Source of the DNA: Nevskia sp. | GTDB taxonomy: Bacteria; Pseudomonadota; Gammaproteobacteria; Nevskiales; Nevskiaceae | NCBI GenBank assembly: GCA_028291705.1 | Contig: JAQGNS010000466.1 | Span: forward strand, 1-35,475 | Direction: 5' to 3' | DNA length: 35,475 bases | In this document: positions 1 to 8,429 of the stretch, piece by piece | Position numbering within the stretch: position 1 is the first letter of the stretch | Layout: every line of letters begins with the position of its first letter | The notes under the pieces: model-generated | Told to the model about the DNA's origin: nothing | What the model saw: the letters and a program-made list of their open reading frames with translations, nothing else | Databases searched by the model: none | Position numbers and translations under genes: made by a program

Positions 1-720
1 CTCGCGCGGCACCCGCGTGAACGAGAACTTGTTCCCCTGCCGATCCAGGATGGCGATGATCTCGTTGAAGCTCAGGAAATCGCCGACCAGCGGCAAATGC
101 TCGCCGTGCCCCGCGAGTTCCGGCTGCGCGAATGCGCCGGCAACGATGCGGCCGAGTTCGGAGACGTCGCCCATGTGGATGACGCGCCGCTCGGGATCGA
201 GCGGCAGCACCCAACCCGCGGTGCCATCCGCCTGCTTCTGCGGGCCCATGGCGCCGAGCAGGTTCTGGTAGTAGAACGGCGCGATCACGAACGTGTGGTA
301 GGCAAATCCGGCCTCCCTCACGCTGCGTTCGACCTTCGCCTTGTCGGTGAAATGCGGGACATCGATCGCGCCGCCGCTGATCTTCTCCACATCCGGCAGC
401 GTCGACCAGATCAAGTGCTGCACGCCGGCGCCCTTCGCCGCCTCAACGGCGGCAAGCGCCTGTCTGGGTTCCTCGCCACCGGCTTCCCAGGCGTTGGTGA
501 CCAGGAAAACGCCATATGCTCCGGCAAAGGCGGCTTTCAACGTTTCCGGACGATTGAGGTCCGCGGCAACGACTTCGTCGGCCAGGTTCGGATGCCTGGC
601 CGGATCGCGCGTCAACGCGCGCACCTTGAATTGACCGGTCGCCTGTAGCGCGCGCACAACGGCACCGCCTTGCTGACCGGTTGCGCCGACGACGGCGATA
701 AGCTTCTGGGTGTTCGACAT
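1..720 (-). CDS. NmrA-like NAD(P)-binding protein, 3' end cut by window edge
   Basis: The frame is open from an ATG at 720 to base 1 (240 codons, no stop), so the C-terminus lies outside the window; the ORF track omits it for that reason. The N-terminus reads MSNTQKLIAVVGATGQQGGA, a Rossmann fold with the GATGxxGG dinucleotide-binding loop typical of NmrA/HSCARG-type atypical short-chain dehydrogenases. Such proteins sense or use NAD(P)H; the substrate cannot be told. AGGAG lies 8 nt before the ATG. It is the third gene of a minus-strand operon after pirin and DoxX, an association common in proteobacterial oxidative or electrophile stress loci (family knowledge). Family assignment is firm and the role is inferred. 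Confidence 0.9.
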   Translation of the reverse strand, partial: MSNTQKLIAVVGATGQQGGAVVRALQATGQFKVRALTRDPARHPNLADEVVAADLNRPETLKAAFAGAYGVFLVTNAWEAGGEEPRQALAAVEAAKGAGVQHLIWSTLPDVEKISGGAIDVPHFTDKAKVERSVREAGFAYHTFVIAPFYYQNLLGAMGPQKQADGTAGWVLPLDPERRVIHMGDVSELGRIVAGAFAQPELAGHGEHLPLVGDFLSFNEIIAILDRQGNKFSFTRVPRE

Positions 721-748
721 GGTTGTACTCCTGTGATGGTTTCGATTT

Positions 749-779
749 GCGGGCCGGCGTGCGCTCCACGCCGGCCCGC
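749..779 (-). other. Intercistronic GC-rich hairpin between doxX and nmrA-like genes
   Basis: A perfect 13-bp inverted repeat (GCGGGCCGGCGTG and its complement) surrounds a 5-nt loop in the 70-bp gap between the DoxX stop and the NmrA start. There is no T-tract on either side, so it is not a standard intrinsic terminator. It may stabilise the upstream mRNA end or adjust expression of the third gene. Function is inferred only. Confidence 0.5.
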
Positions 780-790
780 CTGTCGGGGGA

Positions 791-1195
791 TCAGTGGCTG
801 ATCGCGGGGCGCTCGAAACGGGCGTCCAGGCTCCACGCGCCGGCGCCGAAGTAGCCGATCTGGAGCAGGCCGCCGGCGATCATCACGTTCTTGAGGAAGT
901 GGATCATCTGGTTCTGATCGCCGAAGTTGCGGTGGAAGAACACCGCGGTGGCGATGCTGAACACGGCCAGGACCACAGCCACCAGGCGCACGCGGTAGCC
1001 GGAGACCAGCAGCAGGCCGCCGCCCACCTCGGCCAGCACGGCGAGGACGTACGCCAGCGGCGCGGCAGGCAGGCCGACCGCCGAGATGTAGCCGACGGTG
1101 CCGGCGTAGGCGGCCAGCTTGCCCAGCCCGCTCATGAGGAAGGGAACACCGATCAGGACGCGGCCCAGCAGGGGAAAATACTTGTTGCTTTCCAT
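791..1195 (-). CDS. DoxX family membrane protein
   Basis: This is a 134-residue protein with about four hydrophobic helices and the DoxX signatures LIGVPFLMSGLGKL near the N-terminus and AEVGGGLLLVSG in the middle. The ORF track starts it at 1345, inside pirin. I place the start at the ATG at 1195 (MESNKYFPLLGR) because AAGGAG lies 6-7 nt upstream and because 134 residues is the usual DoxX length. DoxX proteins are small inner-membrane proteins, some linked to quinone or thiol redox chemistry; the specific role is unknown. It sits between pirin (46-bp gap) and the NmrA-like gene. Confidence 0.88.
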   Translation of the reverse strand: MESNKYFPLLGRVLIGVPFLMSGLGKLAAYAGTVGYISAVGLPAAPLAYVLAVLAEVGGGLLLVSGYRVRLVAVVLAVFSIATAVFFHRNFGDQNQMIHFLKNVMIAGGLLQIGYFGAGAWSLDARFERPAISH

Positions 1196-1241
1196 GACAA
1201 TCTCCTTGAGAGAAATGAAGCGGTGGAGAAGGAAAATGAAC

Positions 1242-1940
1242 TCAGCCGGCCTCCACCAGGACCAGCTCGGAGTCTTCTGAAGCGGAAATCTCGATGGCCG
1301 CGGCCCCGGAGATGGCGACGCCGTCCAGCGGCCCCATGGGCTCACCGTCGATCTCGATGCGGCCGGAGGCGACGACGAGATAGACGTAGGGAAAGGAGTC
1401 GAGTTGCTGCCGGATCTTCATGCGGGCCGGCAGCGTCGCGCCGAGCACGCGCGCCTCGGCGCGAATCTCGAGAACGCCCTGGTCGCCGGCAAAGCCGCTG
1501 GCGAGCACCGCAAAGGCTCCGCTGCGATCGCCCTTCGGGAACGACCGGGTCCCCCAGCGCGGCTCGCCGCCGGATTGCCGGGGCAGCATCCAGATCTGGT
1601 AGAGCTTGAGCGGCACCTCGCCCTGGTTGAACTCGGCGTGCCGGATGCCCCGGCCGGCGCTCATCACCTGGATGTCGCCGGCGCGCAGGGTGCCCTCCGA
1701 GCCCAGGGTGTCGCGGTGCCCCAGCACGCCCTGGCGCACGTAGGTGACGATTTCCATGTCGCGGTGCCCGTGCAGCGGGAAGCCGCCGCCGACCGCGATC
1801 TCGTCGTCGTTCCAGACGATCAGGGAGCCCAGGGCCTGGTGCTCGGGATGGCCGGCGGCATCGATGCTGAAGTGGTAGCGGGCGTGCAGCCAGTCGCGGT
1901 TTGCCTGATCCAGTGATTCCCAACGCCGGTGCGAAAGCAT
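1242..1940 (-). CDS. Pirin family protein (YhhW-like bicupin)
   Basis: This 232-residue pirin is close in length to E. coli YhhW (231). The N-terminal cupin carries the metal-binding set HGH (in PLHGHRDMEIVTY) and a later HxE (RHAEFN), so an iron-type site should be intact. Pirins act as redox-sensing cofactors, and some have quercetin dioxygenase activity. AAGGAG lies about 8 nt before the ATG at 1940. It is the first gene of a minus-strand operon (pirin, doxX, nmrA-like) and is divergent from a LysR regulator 143 bp away, which is likely its controller. Confidence 0.92.
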   Translation of the reverse strand: MLSHRRWESLDQANRDWLHARYHFSIDAAGHPEHQALGSLIVWNDDEIAVGGGFPLHGHRDMEIVTYVRQGVLGHRDTLGSEGTLRAGDIQVMSAGRGIRHAEFNQGEVPLKLYQIWMLPRQSGGEPRWGTRSFPKGDRSGAFAVLASGFAGDQGVLEIRAEARVLGATLPARMKIRQQLDSFPYVYLVVASGRIEIDGEPMGPLDGVAISGAAAIEISASEDSELVLVEAG

Positions 1941-2041
1941 CTTCCGTCTCCTTGATTCCCGGCTCCGTTGGGAGCCTCGAACTGTGGACGAGATACTAGT
2001 AACGCAAAGATGCCGCGCATATCTCCTGCATTGGAAAGGAT

Positions 2042-2066
2042 CATTGTCTAAAATAGAACGATAACG
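2042..2066. promoter_or_regulatory. Candidate LysR operator in the pirin/lysR divergent intergenic region
   Basis: The 143-bp gap between the divergent pirin and lysR starts is the only non-coding space available for control of both. An imperfect dyad, ATTG-TCTA-AAA-TAGA-ACGAT, lies about 20 bp upstream of the lysR ATG, and its TCTA/TAGA core is perfect. It resembles the A/T-rich dyads bound by LysR-type regulators at their own promoters. No experiment or second copy supports it here. Confidence 0.3.
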
Positions 2067-2083
2067 GCACAGAGGGCTATGCG

Positions 2084-3001
2084 ATGGACCAGATCTCCGA
2101 TCTCAACAATCTGCGGCTGTTTGCCCAGGTGGTGGAACATGGCAGCTACACCGCGGCCGCGCGCAGCCTCGGACTACAGACCTCGAAGCTGAGCCGGCGC
2201 GTGCGCGCCCTGGAGGAGGAGCTGGGCATCCGCCTGCTCAACCGCACCAGCCGCAGCCTGTCCCTGACGGAGAGCGGCCGGCAGTTTCACCGGCATTGCC
2301 TGGCGCTGGTGGCGGAGGCTGAGGCCGCCAGGCAAGTCGTCGATCAGACCCGGACGCTGCCGCAGGGCACCGTGCGCATCAGCTGCCCGATCCCGCTGTT
2401 GAGCGCGGGCATCGCCGACATCATCGCGCGCTACCTCGCGGAAAACCCCTTGGTGCGGGTCCTGGTCGAGGCGACCAATCGCCGGGTCAACGTCATCGAA
2501 GACGGCCTGGACTTTGCCATCCGCGTCAGGCTGCCGCCGCTGGAGGACACCGACTTGGCGGTGCGGCAGTTGGGGCTGTCAACACTGGTGCTCGCGGCCA
2601 GCCCCGCCTTGCTATTGCAGCGCCCGGCACCCACGTCACTGGAGTCGCTGAACGATTGGCCGACCCTGGCGATGGCCAGCAACAGCGAGCGCTACACCTG
2701 GACCTTGTTCGACGCCGACGGGAAGTCCCACTCGTTGACGCACAAACCGCGCATGGCTACCGACGACCTTGCCAGCTTGATGATCGCTGCGCATCACGGC
2801 ATCGGCGTGACCATGCTGCCCAAGGAATTCATCGAGAATGATTTGCGTAGCGGCAAGTTGCAACTGCTGCTGCCGCACCTCGCGGCGAAGGCCGGACTCG
2901 TGCATGCCATCTTCCCCACGCGCCGAGGCATGGTGTCGGCTGTCCGCCAGCTGCTCGATGCGCTGGTTGAGGGGTACGAGCATCTGAATCGCAGTAACTA
3001 G
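2084..3001 (+). CDS. LysR family transcriptional regulator
   Basis: This is a full-length 305-residue LysR-type regulator. The N-terminal winged HTH (about residues 6-65) contains FAQVVEHGSYTAAARSLG and the recognition-helix region SKLSRRVRALEEELGIRLL. A LysR substrate-binding domain follows (about 90-295). It is transcribed divergently from pirin-doxX-nmrA, the classic arrangement of a LysR regulator with its target. The effector is unknown. The 3' end faces the decarboxylase pair convergently across about 210 bp; I saw no clear hairpin terminator there. Confidence 0.93.
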   Translation: MDQISDLNNLRLFAQVVEHGSYTAAARSLGLQTSKLSRRVRALEEELGIRLLNRTSRSLSLTESGRQFHRHCLALVAEAEAARQVVDQTRTLPQGTVRISCPIPLLSAGIADIIARYLAENPLVRVLVEATNRRVNVIEDGLDFAIRVRLPPLEDTDLAVRQLGLSTLVLAASPALLLQRPAPTSLESLNDWPTLAMASNSERYTWTLFDADGKSHSLTHKPRMATDDLASLMIAAHHGIGVTMLPKEFIENDLRSGKLQLLLPHLAAKAGLVHAIFPTRRGMVSAVRQLLDALVEGYEHLNRSN

Positions 3002-3214
3002 CCAGCATGCCGATTTGGTACTGGGTCAGCTATGTGGCGAGGCCCGTATTTCCAGGCACATCGCACAAAGAGCCGCAGTGGCGAGGCTTGAGGCAGGTAT
3101 CTCGAAATGCCCACTTTCCTGGGAAAAACCAGACATCGAGCCATGCTGCGTGATGACCTTGTCATGCTGCTACGCGTAATCCAGACCAGTTTTTGGGGCG
3201 GGATTCCGACCGCA
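3002..3214. other. Convergent intergenic region, no gene seen
   Basis: This is the space between the 3' ends of lysR (+) and the first decarboxylase-family gene (-). The plus-strand ORF that begins at 3107 runs antisense through the decarboxylase gene and is a shadow. I found no convincing terminator stem with a T-tract. Confidence 0.4.
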
Positions 3215-4039
3215 CTATCCCACGTGCGGCACGTAACCTCGACTATCCGGGCTTTCGAGGATCTTCAGGTCGGTTACCGAAAAGGACACCGAGCATCGAA
3301 AGCCCATTCCGGTTCGCACCGGAGTCAGCATCTGCATCTCTTCCCCGGGATTCCTCGGCAGGCAGATATCCCCCTCGCCAGTCCACATCTCGACTATCTG
3401 AAGATCGTCGGTAACCGACAGCACCAACTCTTCGACGGTCGGCTTTTCGTGCTTGCCGGCTTCGAGCCGGGGGAACCATCGCAAATTGACGACGGGTCGG
3501 GAGAAGATCTTCGTCACGTCGGGCTCGGCCTGGCGAAGGGTGATATGCGCCGCGGCCAGGCGCCGGCCGCATGCCGACAAGCTGCCCGTGAAGCGGCTTC
3601 CCGGTGCGATCGGTGCTGCCGCTGGACTCGGGGCGGAAAAACTACGTGTCTGAAACACACTGCCAAGGCGTCTGGGATACCCTTTTACCCACCCGCGCGC
3701 GATCGCGGCGTCGTTGTCGACAAAGTCGAACGGGCAGAATGTCACGGGCATATCGCGCCAAACCGCATCGATGAGAATCAGGCATTCGCGGCATTGGTAA
3801 CGCGCCGGGTCGAGCAATTCTTCGCCGGAGGCGGTGAATTGCCAGTCGCCAAACAGCAGCGTGGCGTGCCCATTGGTCTGTGGGTCCGGAGACAATCCAT
3901 CGGGGAGCAGGCAGGCCGTCGCCTTGGGATCGGCCCAGTACTCAACACCGATGAGGTCACCGGAGTAGTGCCACGGCGGAGGGGGTGTTACAGCCGCGAG
4001 ACCAAGCGGGGTGCGGGGAACCGAATAGCCTTTCAACAT
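3215..4039 (-). CDS. Acetoacetate-decarboxylase-family protein lacking the Lys-Lys dyad
   Basis: This 274-residue protein is a clear homologue of the next gene (4080-4892) and of the acetoacetate decarboxylase (ADC) family: it opens MLKGYSVP, has a conserved acidic segment ARYQCRECLILID, and contains FCPFDFVDNDAAIARGW. In classical ADC a Lys-Lys pair in GYPKKLG supplies the Schiff-base lysine. Here the segment reads GYPRRLG (codons aga cgc), so the catalytic lysine is absent. It is therefore unlikely to decarboxylate by the known mechanism; a hydrolase/aldolase-like, binding or regulatory role is possible. I chose the ATG at 4039 over 4048 because AGGA then sits 9 nt upstream and the paralogue starts at the same MLKGY. 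It is second in a two-gene operon, 40 bp behind the KK-bearing copy. Confidence 0.87.
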   Translation of the reverse strand: MLKGYSVPRTPLGLAAVTPPPPWHYSGDLIGVEYWADPKATACLLPDGLSPDPQTNGHATLLFGDWQFTASGEELLDPARYQCRECLILIDAVWRDMPVTFCPFDFVDNDAAIARGWVKGYPRRLGSVFQTRSFSAPSPAAAPIAPGSRFTGSLSACGRRLAAAHITLRQAEPDVTKIFSRPVVNLRWFPRLEAGKHEKPTVEELVLSVTDDLQIVEMWTGEGDICLPRNPGEEMQMLTPVRTGMGFRCSVSFSVTDLKILESPDSRGYVPHVG

Positions 4040-4079
4040 AAACGGCATTCCTATGGTGTGTGGTTGGACTCGGCCGGGC

Positions 4080-4892
4080 TCAGCTCCCTTTGGTGGCCGT
4101 GAAATCTTCCAGAATCTTCAGATCGCGGATCGAGCAGGAAACGGACAGGCGGTAGCCGGAACCCACTCGTTTTGGCTCGAATGCACAGAGCTCTTCGCCG
4201 TGGGCGTCCGGGAACACCAGTTCGGCCGAGCCGGCCCAGACGTCGATCAAGCTGAGGTTGTCGGTGACCACCATGGTGAGTTCATCGACTGCCGGTTGGT
4301 CGTGGTAGCCGGTTGTCAGGCGAGGGAAGTAACGCCGGTTGACGATTGGTCTCTGGAGTATCGTCGGAGGTCTGGAAAGTGGCCGATGCAAGGTAACGCG
4401 GCCATCCGCCAATCGCTGGCCGTGTGCCGATACGCTGACGCCGAACTTCGTGCCGCTTGCGACTGGTGCCGCTGCCGGGCCCGGAGCCGCGAAGGTGCGG
4501 GTCTGGAACACGCTGCCGAGTTTCTTGGGGCATCCCAGCGTCAAACCGCGCACCATCGCGGAATCGTTATCGACGAACATGAACGGGCACCAGGATACCG
4601 GCGTATCCCCGTAAAGGGCATCGATCATTAGATAGAACTCGCGGTACTGGTAGCGCGCAGGGTCCAGGTGCTCATCGTTTTGCGCGGTAAATTGCCAGTC
4701 CGCGAACAAGGCCAAGGTGTGACCCTTGGCTGCTTCGTCGAGCGTCAGCCCTGGCGGCAGCGATGCCCTTGCCACTTCTGGAGCAGCCCAGAATTCGATG
4801 GCGATCACGTCGCCCGAGTAGTGCCAGGGAGGCGCCGACACCAGGTTCGCCTCCCCACGCGGAGTAAGCGGAACGGTGTAGCCCTTCAGCAT
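4080..4892 (-). CDS. Acetoacetate decarboxylase family enzyme (KK dyad intact)
   Basis: This 270-residue ADC-fold protein keeps the catalytic motif GCPKKLG, whose first lysine forms the Schiff base in clostridial ADC and whose second lowers its pKa. It also keeps the acidic segment ARYQYREFYLMID. The enzyme would act on a beta-keto acid or a related substrate in the cytoplasm; many family members are not true acetoacetate decarboxylases, so the substrate is open. AGAGGA lies about 7 nt before the ATG. It heads a two-gene operon with the RR paralogue. About 100 bp upstream is one copy of the window's repeated operator and promoter (5003-5055), which places the pair in the proposed regulon. Confidence 0.88.
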   Translation of the reverse strand: MLKGYTVPLTPRGEANLVSAPPWHYSGDVIAIEFWAAPEVARASLPPGLTLDEAAKGHTLALFADWQFTAQNDEHLDPARYQYREFYLMIDALYGDTPVSWCPFMFVDNDSAMVRGLTLGCPKKLGSVFQTRTFAAPGPAAAPVASGTKFGVSVSAHGQRLADGRVTLHRPLSRPPTILQRPIVNRRYFPRLTTGYHDQPAVDELTMVVTDNLSLIDVWAGSAELVFPDAHGEELCAFEPKRVGSGYRLSVSCSIRDLKILEDFTATKGS

Positions 4893-5002
4893 GGGAAGTT
4901 CCTCTGACCAGCGGAGCGCAGGCGTACGGCGCCGTACCGGGCGTCACTTTTCATAAGACCCGCTTGATGTGCAGAGCGAGATGCCGCGTTGAACAGCCAC
5001 CA

Positions 5003-5055
5003 ATCTTAAAATCGGCGGACAGCAGGCGCACGTTAGAAATTGTTAGAAGGTGCTA
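5003..5055 (-). promoter_or_regulatory. Regulon promoter A: triple 10-bp repeat plus -10 box, for the ADC pair
   Basis: On the plus strand GTTA, GTTA and GCTA occur at 5032, 5042 and 5052, exactly 10 bp apart. Read toward the decarboxylase genes this gives TAGC-N6-TAAC-N6-TAACGTGC, then 19 bp, then TAAGAT (5008-5003) as the -10 box. No consensus -35 is present, as expected for an activator that binds over the -35 region. The predicted start near 4996 leaves a leader of about 100 nt. Five other promoters in the window have the same layout. Confidence 0.68.
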
Positions 5056-5068
5056 GTTGCGCATTAGG

Positions 5069-8002
5069 CTACTGGGTTGGGGCCTGGTATCTGCGCTTGG
5101 CGCGTCCAGTCATTGCCCGTGCCTCCTGCAGGTCGCGGCTTACGATGCCTTCCGCGAACTCCCCCAGCAAGGGCGAGAGGAGTCCATCCACCTGGGCTTT
5201 CCGATCCTGCTTCACCCACAGCTTCGCCAGACTGATGGCCGCGCGCAGCTGCCACAGCGAGGAGCCATGCTGCGTCGCCAGTTCGATCGCGCTTCCGAAC
5301 CATCGCTCGGCTTCCTCGGCCCGGCCGCGGCCCAACGCGAGTTCGCCTTTGATGCGCAGGATTTCGGGGCGGCACCAATGCTCGGGGTTGCGGTCTTCGG
5401 CCACCATCATCGCAAACAACGCGTCAGCCTGGGCGTGTAGACCGGCGGCTGCCAGGGCCATCGCCCCTTCCGCCTGGAAGAGCGGGTTGAACACGCTGCA
5501 TTGGCCCCGGCTCAGCAATCTGGTGCCCGCGACGATTGCCTCCGCGGTTGCTTCCGGTGTGGTATCTGACGACCCCGATAGTGCACGAATGCACATGCCA
5601 AAGCCGTGGTAGGCCTCGATTCCGCAACGCTGCGCGTGCTGGATCAGAGTTCCGGCATGCCGCTCGATTTCCGACCATTCGGCCCCGACCAGATAGAGGT
5701 TGAAGCTGTGCCACGATTGCGCGATGCAAAAGGGGATAGGAAAATCTAGCTGGCGTGCCTCCGCGATGGCCATGCCGCTCATTTCCAGGGCTTCAGCCGC
5801 ACTGCCCTGCATCAGGAGTACATGGGAAAGGACGCCGAGGCCGTCGATGCGGCGATCATAGCCAAAGTGCCGGATCTGCAGTTGCCGATCCTCTTCGTCA
5901 TCGGTGGCAAGCGCTTCTTCGAGCAGCCTGCGGGCCTCCTTGTAATTCCCCTGTTGCTGCTCACACAGCCCTAGCATCCAGCGGGCCATTGGCCTGCCAC
6001 CCGCTTGGCCGGATTTTTCGGCGACTGCCGCACAGCGCCGCGCGAGGCGCCGAGCCTGGTCCAGATCGCCCGCGCGGACTTGCTGTGCCCACAGCGTGAG
6101 GTAGGCGATCAGCTGCCGCTTGCTGTCGCCGAGGACTTCGGCCAGCAAAAGAACCCTGGTCCAGGTCCTTGTGAATTCTTCTCCCATGCCAACGGTAAAC
6201 ATCACCGCCGCACCGAGCGCCATTTGGATCAGGATCTGCTCCTCCGGCGTCGCCTCGCTCGCATCGAGCCGTTCCAGTGCTTGCGCCATCCGGGTCCTGC
6301 ACTCCGGCAGAAGTCCCAGGCTGAGCCATATCGATGCCGAATACGCGGCCAGGCGGATGCCCAGAAGAGTATCCCCGAGGCTGGACATCGCCCAGTCCAT
6401 CGCCGCGCGGATGTCGTTGAGTTTGGAGGCAAGGCAATGCGGCCATTCGCCTATGCTTTGCTCAAGCTGTGCACTTTTGAATAGGATCCGTTCGTGGTAG
6501 CGCGCGTGCCTGTGGGAGATCTCCCGCGATTCCCCGGATTCCGCCAGCTTACGCAGGGCGTAGTTGCGCGTGGTTTCGAGCAGCCGATAGCGAACGTCCG
6601 GGCTGTCCGGCTCGGCGACCGCCAGGGATTTGGCGACCAGGCCCGAAACATCGACGTTGCCGATGCGCTCGAGGTTGTCGCCTTCCGCGAGCGCAACCGC
6701 GCCGATCGCTTCCAGATCGAATGCATCGACAAATACCGAGAGACGGTACAACAGGCGGCGTTCCGCCGGCGAAAGAAGGTTGTAACTCCAGTCCAGGGTT
6801 GCCGATAACGTCTGGTGGCGCGGCAAGGCCGTGCGCCGGCCAGGCCAGAGCAGGGAGAATTGCTGCCCCAGCAGTTCCGCGGTCTTGTGAATGCCATAAG
6901 CCTGCACCCGCCCTGCGGCCAGTTCAATGGCGAGCGCTATTCCGTCGAGTCGCCGACAGATATCGACGACGGCCGCGACGTCGACGTCATCATCCAGGTC
7001 AACCTGGGTGCCCCCGGCGCGGGCACGCTCCAGGAACATCTGTACCGCAGGGTACGCAGACGCTTCCTGCGCCGTTACCGCGACGCCCTCCGGCGGCATC
7101 TGCAGGGGGCGCAGCCGGAAGACGCGTTCCCCTTCCGCATTCAGGGGTTCGCGACTGGTTGCCAGGATATATACGTCAGGCGCATGTCTGAAAATCTGCT
7201 CGGCAACCGACGCCACCGGCTCCGCCAAGTGTTCGCAGTTGTCGAGAATCAACAGCATGCGCCGATGCTGCAGTATGGCCACGATTTCAGGCACGGGGTT
7301 TTCGGTGAAGACCTGCAACCCGATCGTGACAGCGATGGTCGCGGCGACCTGCCTGGCATCCTTCACGCCGCACAGATCGACGAACTGGACCGCGGCGGCA
7401 AAATCCGTCAGGACAGTATGGCCAAACGCCACTGCAACCGTCGTCTTGCCCATCCCACCAGGTCCGACGATGGTTACAAAACGCTCGGCCAGCAGTCTGA
7501 TGCCAACTTCGTGAACAGTCTCGGCGCGCCCCACCATCCGGGCCAGGACGGGTGGAAGGGTGCGCGATCCGCTCCTGGAGGATGAGGCGCTTGGCTTTAA
7601 GGCCGAGTCCGTGGTGCGCAGGTGCGTGACCGGCGCAACAAAGCAATAACCTCGTCCCGGGACATTGACCAAGTATCTGACGTCGGGCTGGCCGTCCCCA
7701 AGCGCCTTGCGCAGGGCCGATACGTGGAAGCGCAGACTCCCCTCATCGACGATCAGGCCCGACCATACCGTGGCGTGAATTTCGCGATGCGCAACAACTT
7801 CACTGGCCCGGTTGACCAGCAGCACGAGAATATCGAAGGCGCGACCGCCGAGCTTGACGGTTTCGCCGTTACGTTGAAGTAGGCGCCGCGCGGGAAACAA
7901 CTTGAAGGGACCGAACGAGAAGGCATCCGAACCGGTTGTAGACATACCATCGCTAATGGTCTCCAGTTCGTCTGGTTCACTCGGGTACTCTGGTGCGGTC
8001 AT
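5069..8002 (-). CDS. Regulator 1: OmpR-type winged helix, STAND ATPase and TPR-like protein
   Basis: This is a multidomain regulator of 977 residues. The order is a winged helix (about 30-122, FGPFKLFPARR to PGRGYCFV), a STAND/NB-ARC-like ATPase with P-loop GPGGMGKTT (about 180-188), Walker B LLILDNCEHL (about 250-259), ATSREPL and LAIELAAGR motifs, then a long helical, TPR-like C-terminus. Such proteins are ATP-gated, ligand-responsive transcription regulators, organised like AfsR but without a BTAD domain. The ORF track begins at 8134, but that ATG lies inside the predicted -10 box TATGAT of promoter B. The next in-frame ATG (8002) gives a length matching regulators 2-4 (961-969). No strong SD precedes it; ATG 7945 is an alternative. 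Confidence 0.85.
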   Translation of the reverse strand: MTAPEYPSEPDELETISDGMSTTGSDAFSFGPFKLFPARRLLQRNGETVKLGGRAFDILVLLVNRASEVVAHREIHATVWSGLIVDEGSLRFHVSALRKALGDGQPDVRYLVNVPGRGYCFVAPVTHLRTTDSALKPSASSSRSGSRTLPPVLARMVGRAETVHEVGIRLLAERFVTIVGPGGMGKTTVAVAFGHTVLTDFAAAVQFVDLCGVKDARQVAATIAVTIGLQVFTENPVPEIVAILQHRRMLLILDNCEHLAEPVASVAEQIFRHAPDVYILATSREPLNAEGERVFRLRPLQMPPEGVAVTAQEASAYPAVQMFLERARAGGTQVDLDDDVDVAAVVDICRRLDGIALAIELAAGRVQAYGIHKTAELLGQQFSLLWPGRRTALPRHQTLSATLDWSYNLLSPAERRLLYRLSVFVDAFDLEAIGAVALAEGDNLERIGNVDVSGLVAKSLAVAEPDSPDVRYRLLETTRNYALRKLAESGESREISHRHARYHERILFKSAQLEQSIGEWPHCLASKLNDIRAAMDWAMSSLGDTLLGIRLAAYSASIWLSLGLLPECRTRMAQALERLDASEATPEEQILIQMALGAAVMFTVGMGEEFTRTWTRVLLLAEVLGDSKRQLIAYLTLWAQQVRAGDLDQARRLARRCAAVAEKSGQAGGRPMARWMLGLCEQQQGNYKEARRLLEEALATDDEEDRQLQIRHFGYDRRIDGLGVLSHVLLMQGSAAEALEMSGMAIAEARQLDFPIPFCIAQSWHSFNLYLVGAEWSEIERHAGTLIQHAQRCGIEAYHGFGMCIRALSGSSDTTPEATAEAIVAGTRLLSRGQCSVFNPLFQAEGAMALAAAGLHAQADALFAMMVAEDRNPEHWCRPEILRIKGELALGRGRAEEAERWFGSAIELATQHGSSLWQLRAAISLAKLWVKQDRKAQVDGLLSPLLGEFAEGIVSRDLQEARAMTGRAKRRYQAPTQ

Positions 8003-8129
8003 GGTCGCACGCGGCAGTGACGCTGGGGCTGGCGTTGCCCGACTCCTGACAATCTGTGGCTCATATGTTTCTGCTCCCGGCGAATCTGACCTCACGGAAG
8101 CACTGGGTCCCTCCCTGCGCCCGAGTTTG

Positions 8130-8183
8130 ATCATAGAACCCTGACCGTGCCTTCGGCGCGTTAGACGTTGTTAGACGTCATAA
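8130..8183 (-). promoter_or_regulatory. Regulon promoter B: repeat operator and -10 box for regulator 1
   Basis: On the plus strand GTTAGAC occurs at 8160 and again at 8170, two near-identical units exactly 10 bp apart, with a weak third (ATAA) at 8180. Read toward regulator 1 this is CTAAC-N5-CTAACGCGC, 20 bp, then TATGAT (8135-8130). The start of transcription would be near 8123, which removes ATG 8134 as a start codon and predicts a leader of about 120 nt. The site suggests auto- or cross-regulation of regulator 1. Confidence 0.66.
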
Positions 8184-8429
8184 GTCCATAGCTGATTGAT
8201 TCACAAGAGGACTATTCACTGCTGACAGGGATGCAAATACACTTGGCAATCCCTGATGACTGCCAACGTGCCCGTCGAAAAGTACATTCGTATGATCGGC
8301 CCGCACCGATCGGCATCTTTGATACCAACGAGCAGCGCCACACTCCCGTCGGTCCATCCCCAGGCAATTCAGATATTGCTTCCGAAGTAACTCCGGTCAG
8401 GAGCCACGCAGCTTCCGATGGTCCGGAGC
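8184..8429. other. Divergent intergenic spacer between promoters B and C
   Basis: This stretch separates the two divergent repeat operators of regulator 1 and the hydrolase operon. The ORF at 8231-8452 runs into the operator at 8430-8457, has no SD and shows no recognisable protein pattern, so I do not call a gene. Confidence 0.45.
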
